From assembly GCF_037479095.1 (NCBI RefSeq), contig NZ_JBBGZW010000001.1, positions 3,100,001 to 3,164,000 on the forward strand: 64,000 nucleotides of DNA. Direction: 5' to 3'. The DNA is from Pantoea nemavictus. GTDB lineage: Bacteria > Pseudomonadota > Gammaproteobacteria > Enterobacterales > Enterobacteriaceae. Under the pieces are notes generated by a model. The model saw only the letters and a program-made list of their open reading frames with translations. It ran no database searches and had not been told where the DNA came from. How positions within the stretch are numbered: the stretch's first letter is position 1; each line of letters starts with the position of its first letter. Below, in pieces: positions 36,997-47,240 of the stretch. The translations under genes were made by a program, and so were the position numbers.

Positions 36997-37330
36997 GCGG
37001 CTGAGGTAAATCTTTGGTTTGCCCAATCAATTGCCAGGCGCGCAGGCACAAGCTTTCATCGCCTTGCGTCTGCGTGACCGCGTAGCGCCCGCTGGGCTGC
37101 CACTCCAGTCGCACCAGACATTGCTGACCGGCATAACGCTTAGCATCGCGGAAATGCTGGTTAAGCTGGTGCTGCATGCCATCGGCCCATTTGCAGGATG
37201 CGCTGCCCGGCGCACTCTGCGGCTGGCACAGATTGGCGATGCTATCCTGCTGTTTTGGCTGAGCCTGCTGGCAAGCGCTGAGCGCTAAAATAATCACTGC
37301 GCCGCTCAGCAACGCGATAATTCTGTTCAT
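36920..37330 (-). CDS. Lipoprotein with a TolA C-terminal-like domain
   Basis: 136-residue envelope lipoprotein from ATG 37330. Signal MNRIIALLSGAVIILALSAC with lipobox LSAC (Cys20). After a Gln/Pro linker comes a domain like the C-terminal domain of TolA: MQHQLNQHFRDAKRYAGQQCLVRLEWQPSGRYAVTQTQGDESLCLRAWQLIGQTKDLPQPP, with the two cysteines and the YxGxxCxVR pattern seen in TolA. TolA's domain binds colicins, phage g3p and TolB, so this could be a decoy or envelope partner. The C-terminus (residues past ~112) is read antisense to the end of the AraC gene. Not present here in E. coli. Confidence 0.75.
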   Translation of the reverse strand: MNRIIALLSGAVIILALSACQQAQPKQQDSIANLCQPQSAPGSASCKWADGMQHQLNQHFRDAKRYAGQQCLVRLEWQPSGRYAVTQTQGDESLCLRAWQLIGQTKDLPQPPNPGQPAWFGFAPGSPVHAGATGAG

Positions 37331-37441
37331 CAAATTGCCTAGAGTATTCTCGATTATTAGCCACAGTCTACAGGCCGCATTCAGCATTGCTATGGCATTA
37401 CTCCGACTGTTGGCAGAACCAGAATTTGCCGCCGCCGCAAG

Positions 37442-40400
37442 CTACTCTTCGCCGGGCAACTCCAGCTTGCTGTAACCCAATCCGTTCATCTTCCGCACCC
37501 GAATCTGCACCGGAATGCGCTCCTTCATCGCTTCCACGTGGCTGATTACGCCGATGGTTTTGCCGCTGGCGTTCAGCGCATCCAGTGCATCCAGCGCGGT
37601 ATCCAGCGTTTCCGCATCCAGCGTGCCGAAACCTTCGTCAAGAAACAGCGATTCGATACGCGTTTTATGGCTCACCAAATCGGACAGGGCTAACGCCAGC
37701 GCCAGGCTGACAAGGAAACTCTCACCGCCCGACAGCGTGCGGGTATCGCGCGTGGCGTCTGCCTGCCAGGTATCAACCACTTCCAGCTCCAGCTCTTCGC
37801 TGACGCGACGCTGCAGCAGGTAGCGGCCGTGCAGACGATCGAGCTGGCGATTCGCCAGCCATACCAGATGATCGAGCGTCAGTCCCTGGGCGAAGCGGCG
37901 GAATTTATCCCCTTTGGCGGAGCCCACCAGATCGTTCAGACGGCCCAGCTGGGACAGCTCCACTTCATCAGCGGCGATTTGCGTCAGCAACGACTGCTGC
38001 TGCAGACGCAGCGCGGCATCGCTGTGCAGCTGCTGCTGCGCTTCGCCCTGCTGGCGCGCGTTGTCGCGTAGCGTCATGCGCAGCTGCTCCAGCTGTTGCT
38101 GGATGTTGGCGGCGCTGTCATCACTGAGCTCCGCCGGACGCTGCTGCTGATGTGCAGCCTGTCGCTGGCTGAGCTGCTGGTGTAGCGTGAGCTGCTGCTG
38201 ACGCCGCTGCTCAAGCGTTTGCAGCCGCTGGCGCAGCTGCTGCACCTCGCTTTCCTCCAGCAGTGCGGCACGCAGCGCGGCTTCATCAGCAAAATCACTC
38301 TGCTGTAGTGCGGCAAGCAGGGCGGCTTCCGCCGCGGCTACGCGATCGTGCAACGTCTGCTGCTGCGCGGTGATTTGCTCACACTGACCATTCAGGCTGT
38401 GCAGCGCGCTTTGCGCCTGTTGCCACTGTTGCAACTGCTGCGCCAGCGCCTGTTCACGCTGTTGCAGGGCGGCGTGCTGCTGCTGGCGCGCTGTCGCCAC
38501 TGACTGCTCGCCAAACAGCTGCTGACGCTGCTGCTGCTGTTGCTGGAGCTGTTGCTGCAGGGCGCTGAGCGAGTGCTGCAATTCATCGAGACGCTGCTGC
38601 TCGCGTAGCTGGTTCTGTTGCAGGCTGTTGCGCTCACCCTCGGCTTTGGCCAGCTGCGGCTGCAATTCTGCGAGTAACCGCTCACTTTCCTGCCATTTGC
38701 TCCAGCGCTGCTGCAAGACGCTAAGCCAGTTTTCGCGCGCCCCCGGTTCCGGCAGATGAAGCTGGTGCTGCGCTAACTGCTGCTCCAGCTGCTGCGCCAG
38801 TTGCTGCCTGGCGCTGCGTTCGCTGGCTTCGCGCTGGCTAAGTTCGTCCAGTGTTTGCTGCGTGCTGGCGATCTGCTGCTGCGCCAGCTGCTGCTGGTTT
38901 TGCTGCTGCTGCCACAACTGCTGCTGGTGCAGATGGGCATCCTTCGCCTGCTGCACGGCGCGCGCGGCGTTTTCCCGTGCCTGAAGCTGCTGCTGCTGGT
39001 TGCTTTCCTGCGCATCCTGCTGCTGCAGCCACTGCGCGAATGCGTCCTGCTGCTCCAGCGAGCAGGACAGGGCAAGCGGGTCGCACAGCGTTTGCCACTG
39101 CGTTTGCGCCGTCGCCAGCTGCTGGTCGAATTCGTCAATCTCCTGCTGCAAGGCCTGCTGCTGTTGCAGCGACAGCTTCTGCTGCTCGCCTTTGGCGGTG
39201 CCGGACTCTTTTAACTGCGCCACACGGGTTTCTAGCGCGGCCAGTCGCTGCTGGTTTGCGCCGGGTTCAAGCTGCTGATATTGCGCAATGGCGGGATGCT
39301 GGCACGAGCCGCACAGCGGGCAGGGCTGATCCGGCTGTAACTTCGCGCGTTCGTCAGCCAGCTGCGCGATGGTGCGCTCCAGCTCGCAAATTTTGCGCAC
39401 ATCCAGCAGCGCTTGATGTTCGCGTTTGTACTCTTCGCGCAGCGCCTGCAACGCCTGTTCAGCGTCCTGATGCTGTTGCTGCAGCTGCGTTAATTTCTGC
39501 TGACGCTGCAACCGCTGCGGCTGCAGCGAGCGCCACTGCGCGGCTAACAGGCTGAGCTGCTGACGCGCTGCGCGCTGCGTTTGATGCTGAGCCAGCGCGC
39601 TGCGCAGCTGAGTCGTGCTGACTTCGGCCTCGAGCGAAGTTAGTACTTGCTCCGCTTGCAGGCGCAGCTGAGCAGCGTGAGCTTCGGCCTGCTGCAGCGG
39701 CTGCGCCGCCTGTTCACGCTCAGCCTGCGCCTGTTGATGCTGCGCAAGCTGGCTGCGCTGCTGCTGTTGCTGCGCATTCAGCTGCGTCAGCGTCTGTTCG
39801 CGCTCATCGAGCCGCGCGATCTCCGCCTGCCAGCGCGTCAGTTCTGCGCCCCAATCGGCGACAGCGGCTTCGCGGGTACGGAATTCCTGCTGCTGGGTGA
39901 GCTGCTGCTGTAAACGTTCACTTACCTGCTGTTGCTGACTTAGTGCGGCTTGGCTGTTGTGCAGCGCCTGCTGCTGCTGAACGTGTAGCCGTTGTTGCTC
40001 GCTGAGCTGCTGGGCGTTATTGGCGATGCGGTGATCCAGCGGAATAACCTGTTCGGTCAGCAGCGTTTCCAACTGCTGCTGTTGCTGGATAGCCTGCTCA
40101 CGCGCCTGCTGTGCCGCTTGATAGTGGCTTTCGCCCTGCTGCAGAGCGGTTTTCGCCTGCTGCTGTTGGCTGTGAAGCTGCTGTGACTGCTGCTCCAGCG
40201 ACAGCCGATCGCGTTGCAACTGTTCGCGCTGCTGCAACTTATCGCGCAGTTTTTCTGCCGGTTCGGCACGCGCCAGCCGTTGACGATCGCTATCGGCCTG
40301 CTGCCAGGCCTGTTGTGCAGCGAGCAGCGTCTGTTCTGCCTGCTGCTGTTCCTGGGTGAGCTGCTGCGCTTGCGTCAGCCAGTGCTGTTGCTGCTGCGCC

Positions 40401-41122
40401 TGCGTCAGCTGTTGGTTGAGGATTTGCTCCTGCGTGCCGAGTTCTGCCAGCTGTTGTGTCAGCTCTGCGCGCCGCGCCTCGTCCAGCAGCGACATGCCGC
40501 CTGCGCGCGCGCGCAGGGTATCCAGCTCGCTGCGGGCGCTGCGCCAGCGTTCGTAGATCTGAATCGAAATTTGCCCGTAGATCTCGGTGCCGGTCAGCTC
40601 TTCCAGCAGCTCGGCGCGTTCGCCGGGTTTGGCATTGAGGAAGGCGGCAAACTGGCCCTGCGACAGCATCATGGAGCGGGTAAAGCGCGCGAAATCGAGT
40701 CCGGACAGGGTTTCGATCGCTTTTAGCTTGTCACCGACTTTATCCGCGACGATCTGATTATCGGCGACGCGCGCCAGCTCGACGCGCGGTGCCTGTAGCT
40801 TACCGTCGGCCTGACCGCGGGCGCGATTCTGGCTCCAGAAGGCGCGCCAGGCTTCACCTTTGATTTGAAACTCAACTTCTGCCAGACATTCGGCGGTGTC
40901 GCGGGTGATCAGCTCATTTTGCGTTTGCGACAGCGTGCCAAGGCGCGGCGTCTGGTGATAGAGCGCCAGACAAATGGCATCAAGCAGGGTGGTTTTGCCC
41001 GCGCCGGTGGCGCCGGTAATGGCAAACAATCCGTTACTGGCAAAGGGCTCGCGGCGGAAGTCGATAAACCATTCGCCGCGCAGTGCATTGAGGTTTTTAA
41101 AACGGAGCGTCAAAATTTTCAT
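37442..41122 (-). CDS. sbcC: SbcC, SMC-like ATPase subunit of the SbcCD nuclease
   Basis: 1226 residues, against 1048 in E. coli. With SbcD it cuts DNA hairpins and protein-blocked ends. N-terminal ATPase lobe: [15 protein letters not shown], Walker [52 protein letters not shown]. Zinc hook CPLCGSC at about residue 600. C-terminal lobe: signature [20 protein letters not shown] and Walker [18 protein letters not shown]. Between them are two very long coiled-coil arms made largely of Gln and Leu, with many QQQQQ runs, which account for most of the extra length. The start overlaps the sbcD stop by ATGA. Confidence 0.95.
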   Translation of the reverse strand: MKILTLRFKNLNALRGEWFIDFRREPFASNGLFAITGATGAGKTTLLDAICLALYHQTPRLGTLSQTQNELITRDTAECLAEVEFQIKGEAWRAFWSQNRARGQADGKLQAPRVELARVADNQIVADKVGDKLKAIETLSGLDFARFTRSMMLSQGQFAAFLNAKPGERAELLEELTGTEIYGQISIQIYERWRSARSELDTLRARAGGMSLLDEARRAELTQQLAELGTQEQILNQQLTQAQQQQHWLTQAQQLTQEQQQAEQTLLAAQQAWQQADSDRQRLARAEPAEKLRDKLQQREQLQRDRLSLEQQSQQLHSQQQQAKTALQQGESHYQAAQQAREQAIQQQQQLETLLTEQVIPLDHRIANNAQQLSEQQRLHVQQQQALHNSQAALSQQQQVSERLQQQLTQQQEFRTREAAVADWGAELTRWQAEIARLDEREQTLTQLNAQQQQQRSQLAQHQQAQAEREQAAQPLQQAEAHAAQLRLQAEQVLTSLEAEVSTTQLRSALAQHQTQRAARQQLSLLAAQWRSLQPQRLQRQQKLTQLQQQHQDAEQALQALREEYKREHQALLDVRKICELERTIAQLADERAKLQPDQPCPLCGSCQHPAIAQYQQLEPGANQQRLAALETRVAQLKESGTAKGEQQKLSLQQQQALQQEIDEFDQQLATAQTQWQTLCDPLALSCSLEQQDAFAQWLQQQDAQESNQQQQLQARENAARAVQQAKDAHLHQQQLWQQQQNQQQLAQQQIASTQQTLDELSQREASERSARQQLAQQLEQQLAQHQLHLPEPGARENWLSVLQQRWSKWQESERLLAELQPQLAKAEGERNSLQQNQLREQQRLDELQHSLSALQQQLQQQQQQRQQLFGEQSVATARQQQHAALQQREQALAQQLQQWQQAQSALHSLNGQCEQITAQQQTLHDRVAAAEAALLAALQQSDFADEAALRAALLEESEVQQLRQRLQTLEQRRQQQLTLHQQLSQRQAAHQQQRPAELSDDSAANIQQQLEQLRMTLRDNARQQGEAQQQLHSDAALRLQQQSLLTQIAADEVELSQLGRLNDLVGSAKGDKFRRFAQGLTLDHLVWLANRQLDRLHGRYLLQRRVSEELELEVVDTWQADATRDTRTLSGGESFLVSLALALALSDLVSHKTRIESLFLDEGFGTLDAETLDTALDALDALNASGKTIGVISHVEAMKERIPVQIRVRKMNGLGYSKLELPGEE

Positions 41123-42336
41123 GCTAACGGATTCTCCAGCGCGGCCAACTGGCTGCGGAACAGCAGCGTCAACTGCTCGGCCTGGTCGGCGTCCAGCTGA
41201 TCATCCTGCGCCAGCCGGCGGGCAAACACCTCTTCCACTTTTAGTTCACTCAGGGTTTCGTTATCCAGTCGCTCCAGGCTGCGCTGTCGCTGTTCACGGC
41301 TGCGGCGCACCAGCAGCACTTCAACCGGCAAATTTTCCGTCAAGGCTTCGATGCGGCGCTGCAAGTCGCTGAGATACTCCTGGGTGGTGATTTCGATGTC
41401 CAGCCAGGTTGGCTGCTCGCCTGCACTTGCGCTGAACTGAGCCAGCTGATGTTCGATCTCCGCCATGGAGCCTTTGAGCATCTGCATCGGCTGGAAGTGG
41501 GGAATGGGCAACGGCGTGACGGCATCGAGCGTCGCGCTGAACTCCAGCAGGAACACGCTTTTCTCGCGGCCGAGTTCATCAAAGCTGAGTGGAATCGGCG
41601 AGCCGCTGTAGCGAATATGGTCGCTATCGGCGATGCGCTGAGGACGATGAATATGGCCCAGCGCGATGTAATCGGCGGGCGGGAACGCCTGCGCCGGGAA
41701 GGCATCCAGCGTGCCGATATAGATGTCGCGTACGGAATCGCTTTTCGTAACGCCAACGGTGGTGAGATGGCCGGTGGCAATAATCGGTAGCGTGCTTTCC
41801 AACGCATCGCGCTGCGCCTGCGCGGCGGCGAAGCACTGCTGATAGTGCTGCGCGATGGCTTCCAGCAGGGAAATCTGCTTCTCGCGCCCGGATTGGCCGG
41901 CCTGGCTGCGCAAAATATCGCGCGGACGCAGATAAGGAATGGCGCACAGCAGCGCCCCCGGCGCGCCATCGCGCTGCTTCAGGGTTAATACCTGCTGCTC
42001 GCCGTGGGGCGTCGCGCTGGTAATCACCTGGGTATTCAGGCAGGCCAGCAGCTCGCGCGATTCATTCAGCGTGGCGACCGAATCGTGATTACCGGCCAGC
42101 ACCACCAGTTGACAGCCGCTGGGCTGCAGCGCCACCACAAAACGGTTAAACATTTCGCGCGCGTAGCTCGGCGGCGATCCGGTATCAAACAGATCGCCGG
42201 CGATGATCAGCGCATCCACCTGATGCTGCACAATCTGATCCAGCAGCCAGTCGAGAAACGCCTGATGTTCTCTGGCCCGACTTTTGCTGTAAAAGAACTG
42301 GCCGAGATGCCAGTCAGCGGTGTGAATGATGCGCAT
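41119..42336 (-). CDS. sbcD: SbcD, nuclease subunit of SbcCD
   Basis: Mn-dependent metallophosphoesterase nuclease, 405 residues (400 in E. coli). Motifs in order: [12 protein letters not shown] (metal Asp/His), [31 protein letters not shown] (metal Asn/His), and [10 protein letters not shown] near residue 230, all calcineurin-type. The C-terminal capping part contacts SbcC. Its stop overlaps the sbcC start, so subunits are made together. It is divergent from phoB, with the Pho box in the 197-base gap, as in E. coli, where PhoB binding there could affect both directions. Confidence 0.95.
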   Translation of the reverse strand: MRIIHTADWHLGQFFYSKSRAREHQAFLDWLLDQIVQHQVDALIIAGDLFDTGSPPSYAREMFNRFVVALQPSGCQLVVLAGNHDSVATLNESRELLACLNTQVITSATPHGEQQVLTLKQRDGAPGALLCAIPYLRPRDILRSQAGQSGREKQISLLEAIAQHYQQCFAAAQAQRDALESTLPIIATGHLTTVGVTKSDSVRDIYIGTLDAFPAQAFPPADYIALGHIHRPQRIADSDHIRYSGSPIPLSFDELGREKSVFLLEFSATLDAVTPLPIPHFQPMQMLKGSMAEIEHQLAQFSASAGEQPTWLDIEITTQEYLSDLQRRIEALTENLPVEVLLVRRSREQRQRSLERLDNETLSELKVEEVFARRLAQDDQLDADQAEQLTLLFRSQLAALENPLA

Positions 42337-42453
42337 GTTTGCTCCGTGCTGAGTTTAGCGAAGGCGAATTATAACCACTTAAGATCACAAAGAAAAAAAG
42401 CAGATTTTTATTGTGACATTTCCGTTTTTTATCTATCTATCTTAAGGCGGTGT

Positions 42454-42481
42454 TTTCATAAAAGTGTCATAAAACTGACGC
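42454..42481 (+). promoter_or_regulatory. Pho box of phoBR
   Basis: Three 11-base repeats: TTTCAT (42454), TGTCAT (42465) and TGACGC (42476), each followed by AAAA-type spacers; the last two units read GTGTCATAAAACTGACGC, close to the consensus CTGTCATAWAWCTGTCAY. It lies 52 bases before phoB, giving autoregulation under phosphate limitation. Confidence 0.85.
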
Positions 42482-42533
42482 ATAATGGCGCCGCAAATCC
42501 CAGTGACACGGTGTCACACTAGCAGGAGTTATA

Positions 42534-43223
42534 ATGGCTAAGCGCATTTTGGTTGTGGAAGACGAAGCTCCCATCCGTGAAATGTTATGTTTCGTGCTGG
42601 AACAGAATGATTACCAGCCTATTGAGGCGGAAGATTATGACAGCGCGATTGGTAAGCTGATCGAACCCTGGCCTGATTTAATTCTGCTGGACTGGATGTT
42701 GCCCGGTGGCAGCGGGATTCAGTTTATCAAGCATTTGAAGCGCGAAGCCATGACGCGCGACATCCCGGTGATGATGCTGACCGCGCGCGGTGAAGAAGAG
42801 GATCGCGTACGTGGTCTGGAAGTGGGCGCGGATGATTACATTACCAAGCCGTTTTCACCGAAAGAGCTGATGGCACGCATTAAAGCGGTGATGCGCCGTA
42901 TTTCACCGATGGCGGTGGAAGAGGTGATTGAGATGCAGGGTTTGAGCCTCGATCCTTCGTCGCATCGCGTGATGTCCGAAACCACACCGCTGGAGATGGG
43001 GCCGACCGAATATAAATTACTGCACTTCTTTATGACGCATCCGGAACGCGTTTACAGCCGCGAACAGCTGCTGAACCACGTCTGGGGCACCAATGTGTAT
43101 GTCGAAGATCGCACCGTTGACGTGCATATTCGCCGTTTACGCAAAGCGCTGGAGCTGACCGGCCACGATCGCATGGTTCAAACCGTTCGCGGAACAGGGT
43201 ATCGTTTCTCTGCCCGCTACTAA
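42534..43223 (+). CDS. phoB: PhoB, phosphate regulon response regulator
   Basis: 229 residues, equal to E. coli PhoB. Receiver domain: [14 protein letters not shown] with the acidic pocket, phosphorylated D53 in [11 protein letters not shown], Thr in [10 protein letters not shown] and Lys in [11 protein letters not shown]. From ~125 the winged-helix DNA-binding domain: [35 protein letters not shown] and [15 protein letters not shown], the recognition helix. AGGAG precedes the ATG. phoR follows after 20 bases; a Pho box lies upstream. Confidence 0.97.
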   Translation: MAKRILVVEDEAPIREMLCFVLEQNDYQPIEAEDYDSAIGKLIEPWPDLILLDWMLPGGSGIQFIKHLKREAMTRDIPVMMLTARGEEEDRVRGLEVGADDYITKPFSPKELMARIKAVMRRISPMAVEEVIEMQGLSLDPSSHRVMSETTPLEMGPTEYKLLHFFMTHPERVYSREQLLNHVWGTNVYVEDRTVDVHIRRLRKALELTGHDRMVQTVRGTGYRFSARY

Positions 43224-43243
43224 TCGTAAACGGAGTTTTTACC

Positions 43244-44554
43244 GTGCTGGAACGACTCTCCTGGAAGAGACTGTTGACCGAGCTGGCGCTGGTCTGTTTA
43301 CCTGCGCTGGTGCTCGGTCTGTTGTTCGGCTATCTGCCGTGGTTGCTGCTGATTGCGGTGACCGGTGTGATGTTTTGGCACTTCAAAAACCTGATGCGTC
43401 TGTCGCACTGGCTGTGGGTCGATCGTTCGATGACGCCGCCAACCGGACGCGGCAGCTGGGAACCGCTGTTTTACGGTTTGTATCAGATGCAGCTGCGCAA
43501 TCGGCGCCGTCGCCGGGAGCTGGGCAATCTGATCAAACGTTTCCGCAGCGGCGCTGAATCGCTGCCGGATGCGGTGGTGCTGACCACCGAAGAGGGCACC
43601 ATTTTCTGGTGTAATGGTTTGGCGCAGCAGCATCTCGGCTTGCGCTGGCCGGAGGATAACGGCCAGAACATCCTGAACTTACTGCGTTATCCTGAATTCT
43701 CCCGCTATATCCGCCAGCGTAAATTTGATACGCCGCTAACGCAGATCCTCAATAATCAGCATCATATGGAATTCCGCGTCATGCCTTACAGCGAAGGGCA
43801 GTGGCTGATGGTGGCGCGTGATGTCACCCAGATGCACCAGCTTGAGGGCGCGCGACGTAATTTCTTCGCCAACGTCAGTCATGAACTGCGCACGCCGCTC
43901 ACCGTGCTGCAGGGTTATCTGGAAATGATGGATGATTCGGTGATGAACGAGCGCACGCGCAGTAAAGCGTTGCACACCATGCAGGAGCAGACGCGGCGCA
44001 TGGACAGCCTGGTGAAGCAACTGCTGACTTTGTCGCGTATCGAAGCGGCACCGGCCATCGACCTGAAAGAGACGGTGGATGTACCGGGCATGCTGCTGCT
44101 GCTGCAGCGTGAAGCGGAAACCCTGAGCCAGGGACGCCACACCATCCATTTCCATACCGATCCGCATCTCAAAGTGTTCGGCAATGATGAACAGCTGCGC
44201 AGCGCCATTTCCAACCTGGTTTACAACGCGGTGAATCACACGCCGGAGGGCACGCGCATCGACATCAGCTGGTTGCGCACCCAACAAGGCGCGCAGTTTA
44301 AAGTGTGTGATGACGGACCCGGCATCAGCGAGCAGCACTTGCCGCGCCTGACCGAACGCTTCTATCGGGTAGATAAAGCGCGCTCACGCGCCACTGGCGG
44401 CAGCGGATTGGGGCTGGCGATTGTGAAGCATGCGCTTGGCCATCACAACGCGCGATTGGAGATCACCAGCGTGCCGCATCAGGAAACCTGTTTCAGTTTT
44501 CTTCTGCCGCCACGGTTGATTGTGGCTAACGTGATTCAAGAGCGAGTTAACTAA
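43244..44554 (+). CDS. phoR: PhoR, phosphate regulon sensor kinase
   Basis: Inner-membrane histidine kinase, 436 residues (431 in E. coli), that phosphorylates PhoB when Pi is low under control of PstSCAB-PhoU. Two close N-terminal helices ([30 protein letters not shown]), PAS domain ~95-200 ([20 protein letters not shown]), H-box [19 protein letters not shown] with the phospho-His near residue 213, N-box [16 protein letters not shown], then [20 protein letters not shown] and [20 protein letters not shown] start with CGGAG site. Forms an operon with phoB, and perhaps with the PstS-like gene after it. Confidence 0.96.
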   Translation: MLERLSWKRLLTELALVCLPALVLGLLFGYLPWLLLIAVTGVMFWHFKNLMRLSHWLWVDRSMTPPTGRGSWEPLFYGLYQMQLRNRRRRRELGNLIKRFRSGAESLPDAVVLTTEEGTIFWCNGLAQQHLGLRWPEDNGQNILNLLRYPEFSRYIRQRKFDTPLTQILNNQHHMEFRVMPYSEGQWLMVARDVTQMHQLEGARRNFFANVSHELRTPLTVLQGYLEMMDDSVMNERTRSKALHTMQEQTRRMDSLVKQLLTLSRIEAAPAIDLKETVDVPGMLLLLQREAETLSQGRHTIHFHTDPHLKVFGNDEQLRSAISNLVYNAVNHTPEGTRIDISWLRTQQGAQFKVCDDGPGISEQHLPRLTERFYRVDKARSRATGGSGLGLAIVKHALGHHNARLEITSVPHQETCFSFLLPPRLIVANVIQERVN

Positions 44555-44559
44555 GGTTT

Positions 44560-44600
44560 GCACGACGTAGCGGCGCAATTTATTGCGCGATAAATCGTGC
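44560..44600. repeat. Nested palindrome after phoR
   Basis: Outer arms GCACGA/TCGTGC (44560-44565, 44595-44600) enclose GCGCAAT-TT-ATTGCGC (44573-44588). The folded form is a cruciform-like element of about 41 bases between phoR and the PstS-like gene; it may reduce read-through. Confidence 0.6.
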
Positions 44601-44640
44601 CGCGACAGAATAGACGTCTTAATGAATTGCGGAATCGCTG

Positions 44641-45567
44641 ATGAAATCGCTGTTGCTCTCCTGCTTGCTGCTTTGCGCTGCTTTAGCGCACGGCCAACAA
44701 ACTATGCTGACCGGCAATTTGAGCAGCGTCGGCTCGGATACGCTGGGTTATTTGATGACCTTGTGGGGCGAGGATTTCAGCCGCCAGTCACCGGGCGTTA
44801 ATGTTCAGGTACAGGCGGCGGGATCCTCAACCGCACCCACCGCACTGGCGGCCGGGGCCGCGCAACTGGGCGCGATGAGCCGCCCGATGCAGATCGACGA
44901 ACGTCAACTCTTTATCGCCCGCTACGGCTATCCGCCGCTTGCGGTGCCGGTGGCGATGGATGCGCTGGTGGTGGTGGTCAATCAGGACAATCCGTTGCCG
45001 CGCATCGCGCCGCAACAACTCGATGCTCTGTTTTCCATTACCCGGCTGTGTGGCGCACAGCAGGTGCCGCAGCATTGGGGCGATCTTGGCCTGAAGGCTA
45101 GCCAGTGGGCGACGCGCAGCATTCAGCGCTATGGCCGCAACTCGGCTTCGGGAACATGGGGCTTCTTTAAGCAGCAGGCGCTGTGTAAAGGCGATTTCCG
45201 TGCCGACGTCGCCGAATTCCCGGGTTCTGCTGCGGTGGTACAAGCGGTTGCCGCCACGCCTAACAGCATCGGTTACGCCAGTTTTGGCTTTCATCTCAGC
45301 GGGGTGAAGATGCTGCCGGTGGTGACAGCAGACGGCGACAGCGTGATGCCGGATGCCGAATCGATCCGCAGTGGCCGCTATCCCTGGTCGCGTCCGCTCT
45401 ATATCTACGTCAATAAAGCGCCCGGCAAACCGTTGCCGCCGCTGGTCAGTGCTTTCCTGCATCAGGTGCTGTCGCCTCAGGGACAGCGACGGGTGAGCGA
45501 AGCCGGTTATCTTCCGTTATCGGATAACCAGATGGCACAAGCGCGTGCCGCCATTGAGGGAAATTGA
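44641..45567 (+). CDS. PstS-like phosphate-binding protein without its ABC partners
   Basis: Periplasmic substrate-binding protein of 308 residues with a signal peptide (MKSLLLSCLLLCAALAHGQQ, cleavage about residue 18). It follows the PstS-like/PBP2 family: LSSVGSDTLGYLMTLWGEDF, VQAAGSSTAPTALAAGAAQLGAMSRPM (phosphate loop SSTA), SIQRYGRNSASGTWGFFKQQAL (GTW phosphate loop), SIGYASFGFH. No pstC, pstA or pstB is near. It follows phoR by 86 bases with no terminator other than a palindrome, so it may belong to the PhoB regulon by read-through. It may be a second phosphate receptor, or a relative of alkaline-phosphatase-type DING proteins. Confidence 0.8.
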   Translation: MKSLLLSCLLLCAALAHGQQTMLTGNLSSVGSDTLGYLMTLWGEDFSRQSPGVNVQVQAAGSSTAPTALAAGAAQLGAMSRPMQIDERQLFIARYGYPPLAVPVAMDALVVVVNQDNPLPRIAPQQLDALFSITRLCGAQQVPQHWGDLGLKASQWATRSIQRYGRNSASGTWGFFKQQALCKGDFRADVAEFPGSAAVVQAVAATPNSIGYASFGFHLSGVKMLPVVTADGDSVMPDAESIRSGRYPWSRPLYIYVNKAPGKPLPPLVSAFLHQVLSPQGQRRVSEAGYLPLSDNQMAQARAAIEGN

Positions 45568-45585
45568 AGAACGTGCATCTGATCA

Positions 45586-45677
45586 TGAAATTCCTTCATG
45601 TGAGCTGAATTTTCTTCTATTGCCGAAGGGGTAACAGCGTGGCATTCTTCTCGGACATATAGCCATCCAGATGGCTA
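45586..45677 (+). promoter_or_regulatory. Candidate MetR and MetJ operator sites of the metE-like gene
   Basis: Two MetR-type sites TGAA-N5-TTCA: perfect at 45586-45598 (TGAAATTCCTTCA, extending to CATGAA/TTCATG) and near at 45606-45618 (TGAATTTTCTTCT), 20 bases apart. Then an 18-base palindrome TAGCCATC-CA-GATGGCTA at 45660-45677 resembles two met boxes (AGACGTCT) in tandem. The pattern is that of metE in E. coli. Confidence 0.6.
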
Positions 45678-45734
45678 AAAATAACCAGCCGAAATTATAC
45701 CCTGACGCAACTATGCGCTCAGCCAGGAGAGAAG

Positions 45735-46838
45735 ATGTCACGTCATTCCCCATTCCGTGCCGATACCGTTGGCAGTTTCCTGCGTCCCGCCGCCATTAAA
45801 CAGGCGCGCGAGCAGTTCGCGAAAGGCGATATCAATGCTGACCAGCTGCGTCAGGTTGAAGATCGCGAAATCCGTCACGTTGTCGAGCAGCAGCGCGCCA
45901 ACGGTCTGCAGATCGTTACCGATGGTGAGTTCCGTCGTGCCTGGTGGCACTTCGATTTCTTCGGCGATCTGCATGGCGTAGAGCTGTTCGAAGCCGATCA
46001 GGGCATTCAGTTCAACGGCGTACAGACCAAAGCGCACGGCGTGAAAGTCACGGGTAAAGTGGCCTTCAACCCGAATCACCCGATGCTCGATCACTTCCGC
46101 TTCCTGCAAAGCATTGCCGGTGATGCGGTGGCGAAGATGACGATTCCAAGCCCAAGCGTGCTGCACTTCCGCGGTGGCCGTAAGGTGATTGATGCGACGG
46201 TTTATCCCGATCTGAAAGCGTATTTTGCCGATCTGGCGCAAACCTATAAAGACGCCATTAAGGCGTTTTATGATGCGGGCTGCCGCTATCTGCAACTGGA
46301 TGACACGGTGTGGGCCTACCTGTGCTCAAGCGATCAGCAGCAGCAGATCCGCGAGCGTGGCGAAGATCCGCAGGAACTGGCGCGCATCTATGCTGAGGTG
46401 CTGAATACGGCGCTGGAGGGGAAACCTGCCGATCTGACCGTGGGTCTGCATGTGTGTCGCGGTAACTTCCGTTCTACCTGGATTTCCGAAGGTGGCTATG
46501 AGCCGGTTGCGGAAGTGCTGTTTGGCGGCGTGAATATCGACGCCTTCTACCTTGAGTACGACAACGAGCGCTCAGGTGGCTTCGAGCCGCTGCGCTTCCT
46601 CAAGCCGGGTCATCAGCAGGTGGTGCTGGGTCTGATCACCACTAAAACCGGTGAGCTGGAAGATGCGGAGCAGGTTAAAGCACGTCTGCAGGAAGCTGCG
46701 CAGTACGTGAGTCTCGATCAAATTTGCCTGAGCCCGCAGTGTGGCTTTGCCTCCACCGAAGAGGGCAACAGCCTGAGCGAAGAGCAGCAGTGGCAGAAGA
46801 TTCGTCTGGTGGTCGAGATAGCAAGAACAGTCTGGTAA
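45735..46838 (+). CDS. Core-type cobalamin-independent methionine synthase (MetE C-domain homolog)
   Basis: 367-residue enzyme equal to the C-terminal half of MetE, of the YxjG/YxjH kind. It would transfer a methyl group to homocysteine. Opening FRADTVGSFLRPAAIKQARE and IVTDGEFRRAWWHFDF are family signatures. Zinc ligands can be assigned: His and Cys in VGLHVCRGNF, Glu in FYLEYDNERSGGFEPL, and Cys in ICLSPQCGFASTEEGN; homocysteine-binding residues lie in the first TIM strand. It lacks the N-terminal MetE half that binds folate, so the methyl donor may be other than methyltetrahydrofolate-polyglutamate. Upstream sites suggest MetR activation and MetJ repression. Not at this place in E. coli. 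Confidence 0.85.
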   Translation: MSRHSPFRADTVGSFLRPAAIKQAREQFAKGDINADQLRQVEDREIRHVVEQQRANGLQIVTDGEFRRAWWHFDFFGDLHGVELFEADQGIQFNGVQTKAHGVKVTGKVAFNPNHPMLDHFRFLQSIAGDAVAKMTIPSPSVLHFRGGRKVIDATVYPDLKAYFADLAQTYKDAIKAFYDAGCRYLQLDDTVWAYLCSSDQQQQIRERGEDPQELARIYAEVLNTALEGKPADLTVGLHVCRGNFRSTWISEGGYEPVAEVLFGGVNIDAFYLEYDNERSGGFEPLRFLKPGHQQVVLGLITTKTGELEDAEQVKARLQEAAQYVSLDQICLSPQCGFASTEEGNSLSEEQQWQKIRLVVEIARTVW

Positions 46839-46858
46839 TGCTGTAAACCTGAACAAAC

Positions 46859-46880
46859 AGGCGCGTAAATCGCGCCTTTT
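46859..46880 (+). terminator. Terminator after the metE-like gene
   Basis: AGGCGCG-TAAAT-CGCGCCT followed by TTTG; 7-bp stem, 20 bases after the stop. Confidence 0.8.
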
Positions 46881-47240
46881 GTGCATCTTCAGGCCAGATC
46901 ATGCAAAGAGATCTCTCGTGCTGAGGAAACTTTTAGCAAATCATCTGAGGTGTTTGCCCGCTATTCCGCCGTGATTCACTGCTTTATCCCGCTATCCTGT
47001 TATATCCTTCTGGTTTTCCGATCCCGTATTGCCTTTCTTCGCTATAAACGTTCTAATTTGCGCCGTTGTCGATTTATCCCTCTGCGAACAGAAGAAAAGT
47101 AGTTTAAATCACCTGCGCTTTAGCGATTTGGCCCGCATAACCCGCTGGTCTTGCCTGATAAGCCCTTGTTTTAGCGCATCCAGAGGACAACACGAACCCA
47201 ACTTCCACCGCAACATCAGCTACAGGCAGTACAGAAGTTT
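46881..47240. other. 360-base gap before brnQ
   Basis: No gene I can support; two frames of about 72 codons here lack ribosome sites and run out of frame with anything downstream. The length allows a long brnQ leader, but I see no clear riboswitch or attenuator. The half nearest brnQ (47190-47240) is C/A-rich and likely unstructured. Confidence 0.5.

Noticed and set aside
38851..39555. Long frames opposite sbcC, and CTG-rich repeats there as a possible repeat array
   Set aside because: The repeats are Gln codons of the SbcC coiled coil. There are no regular repeats with unique spacers, so no CRISPR.
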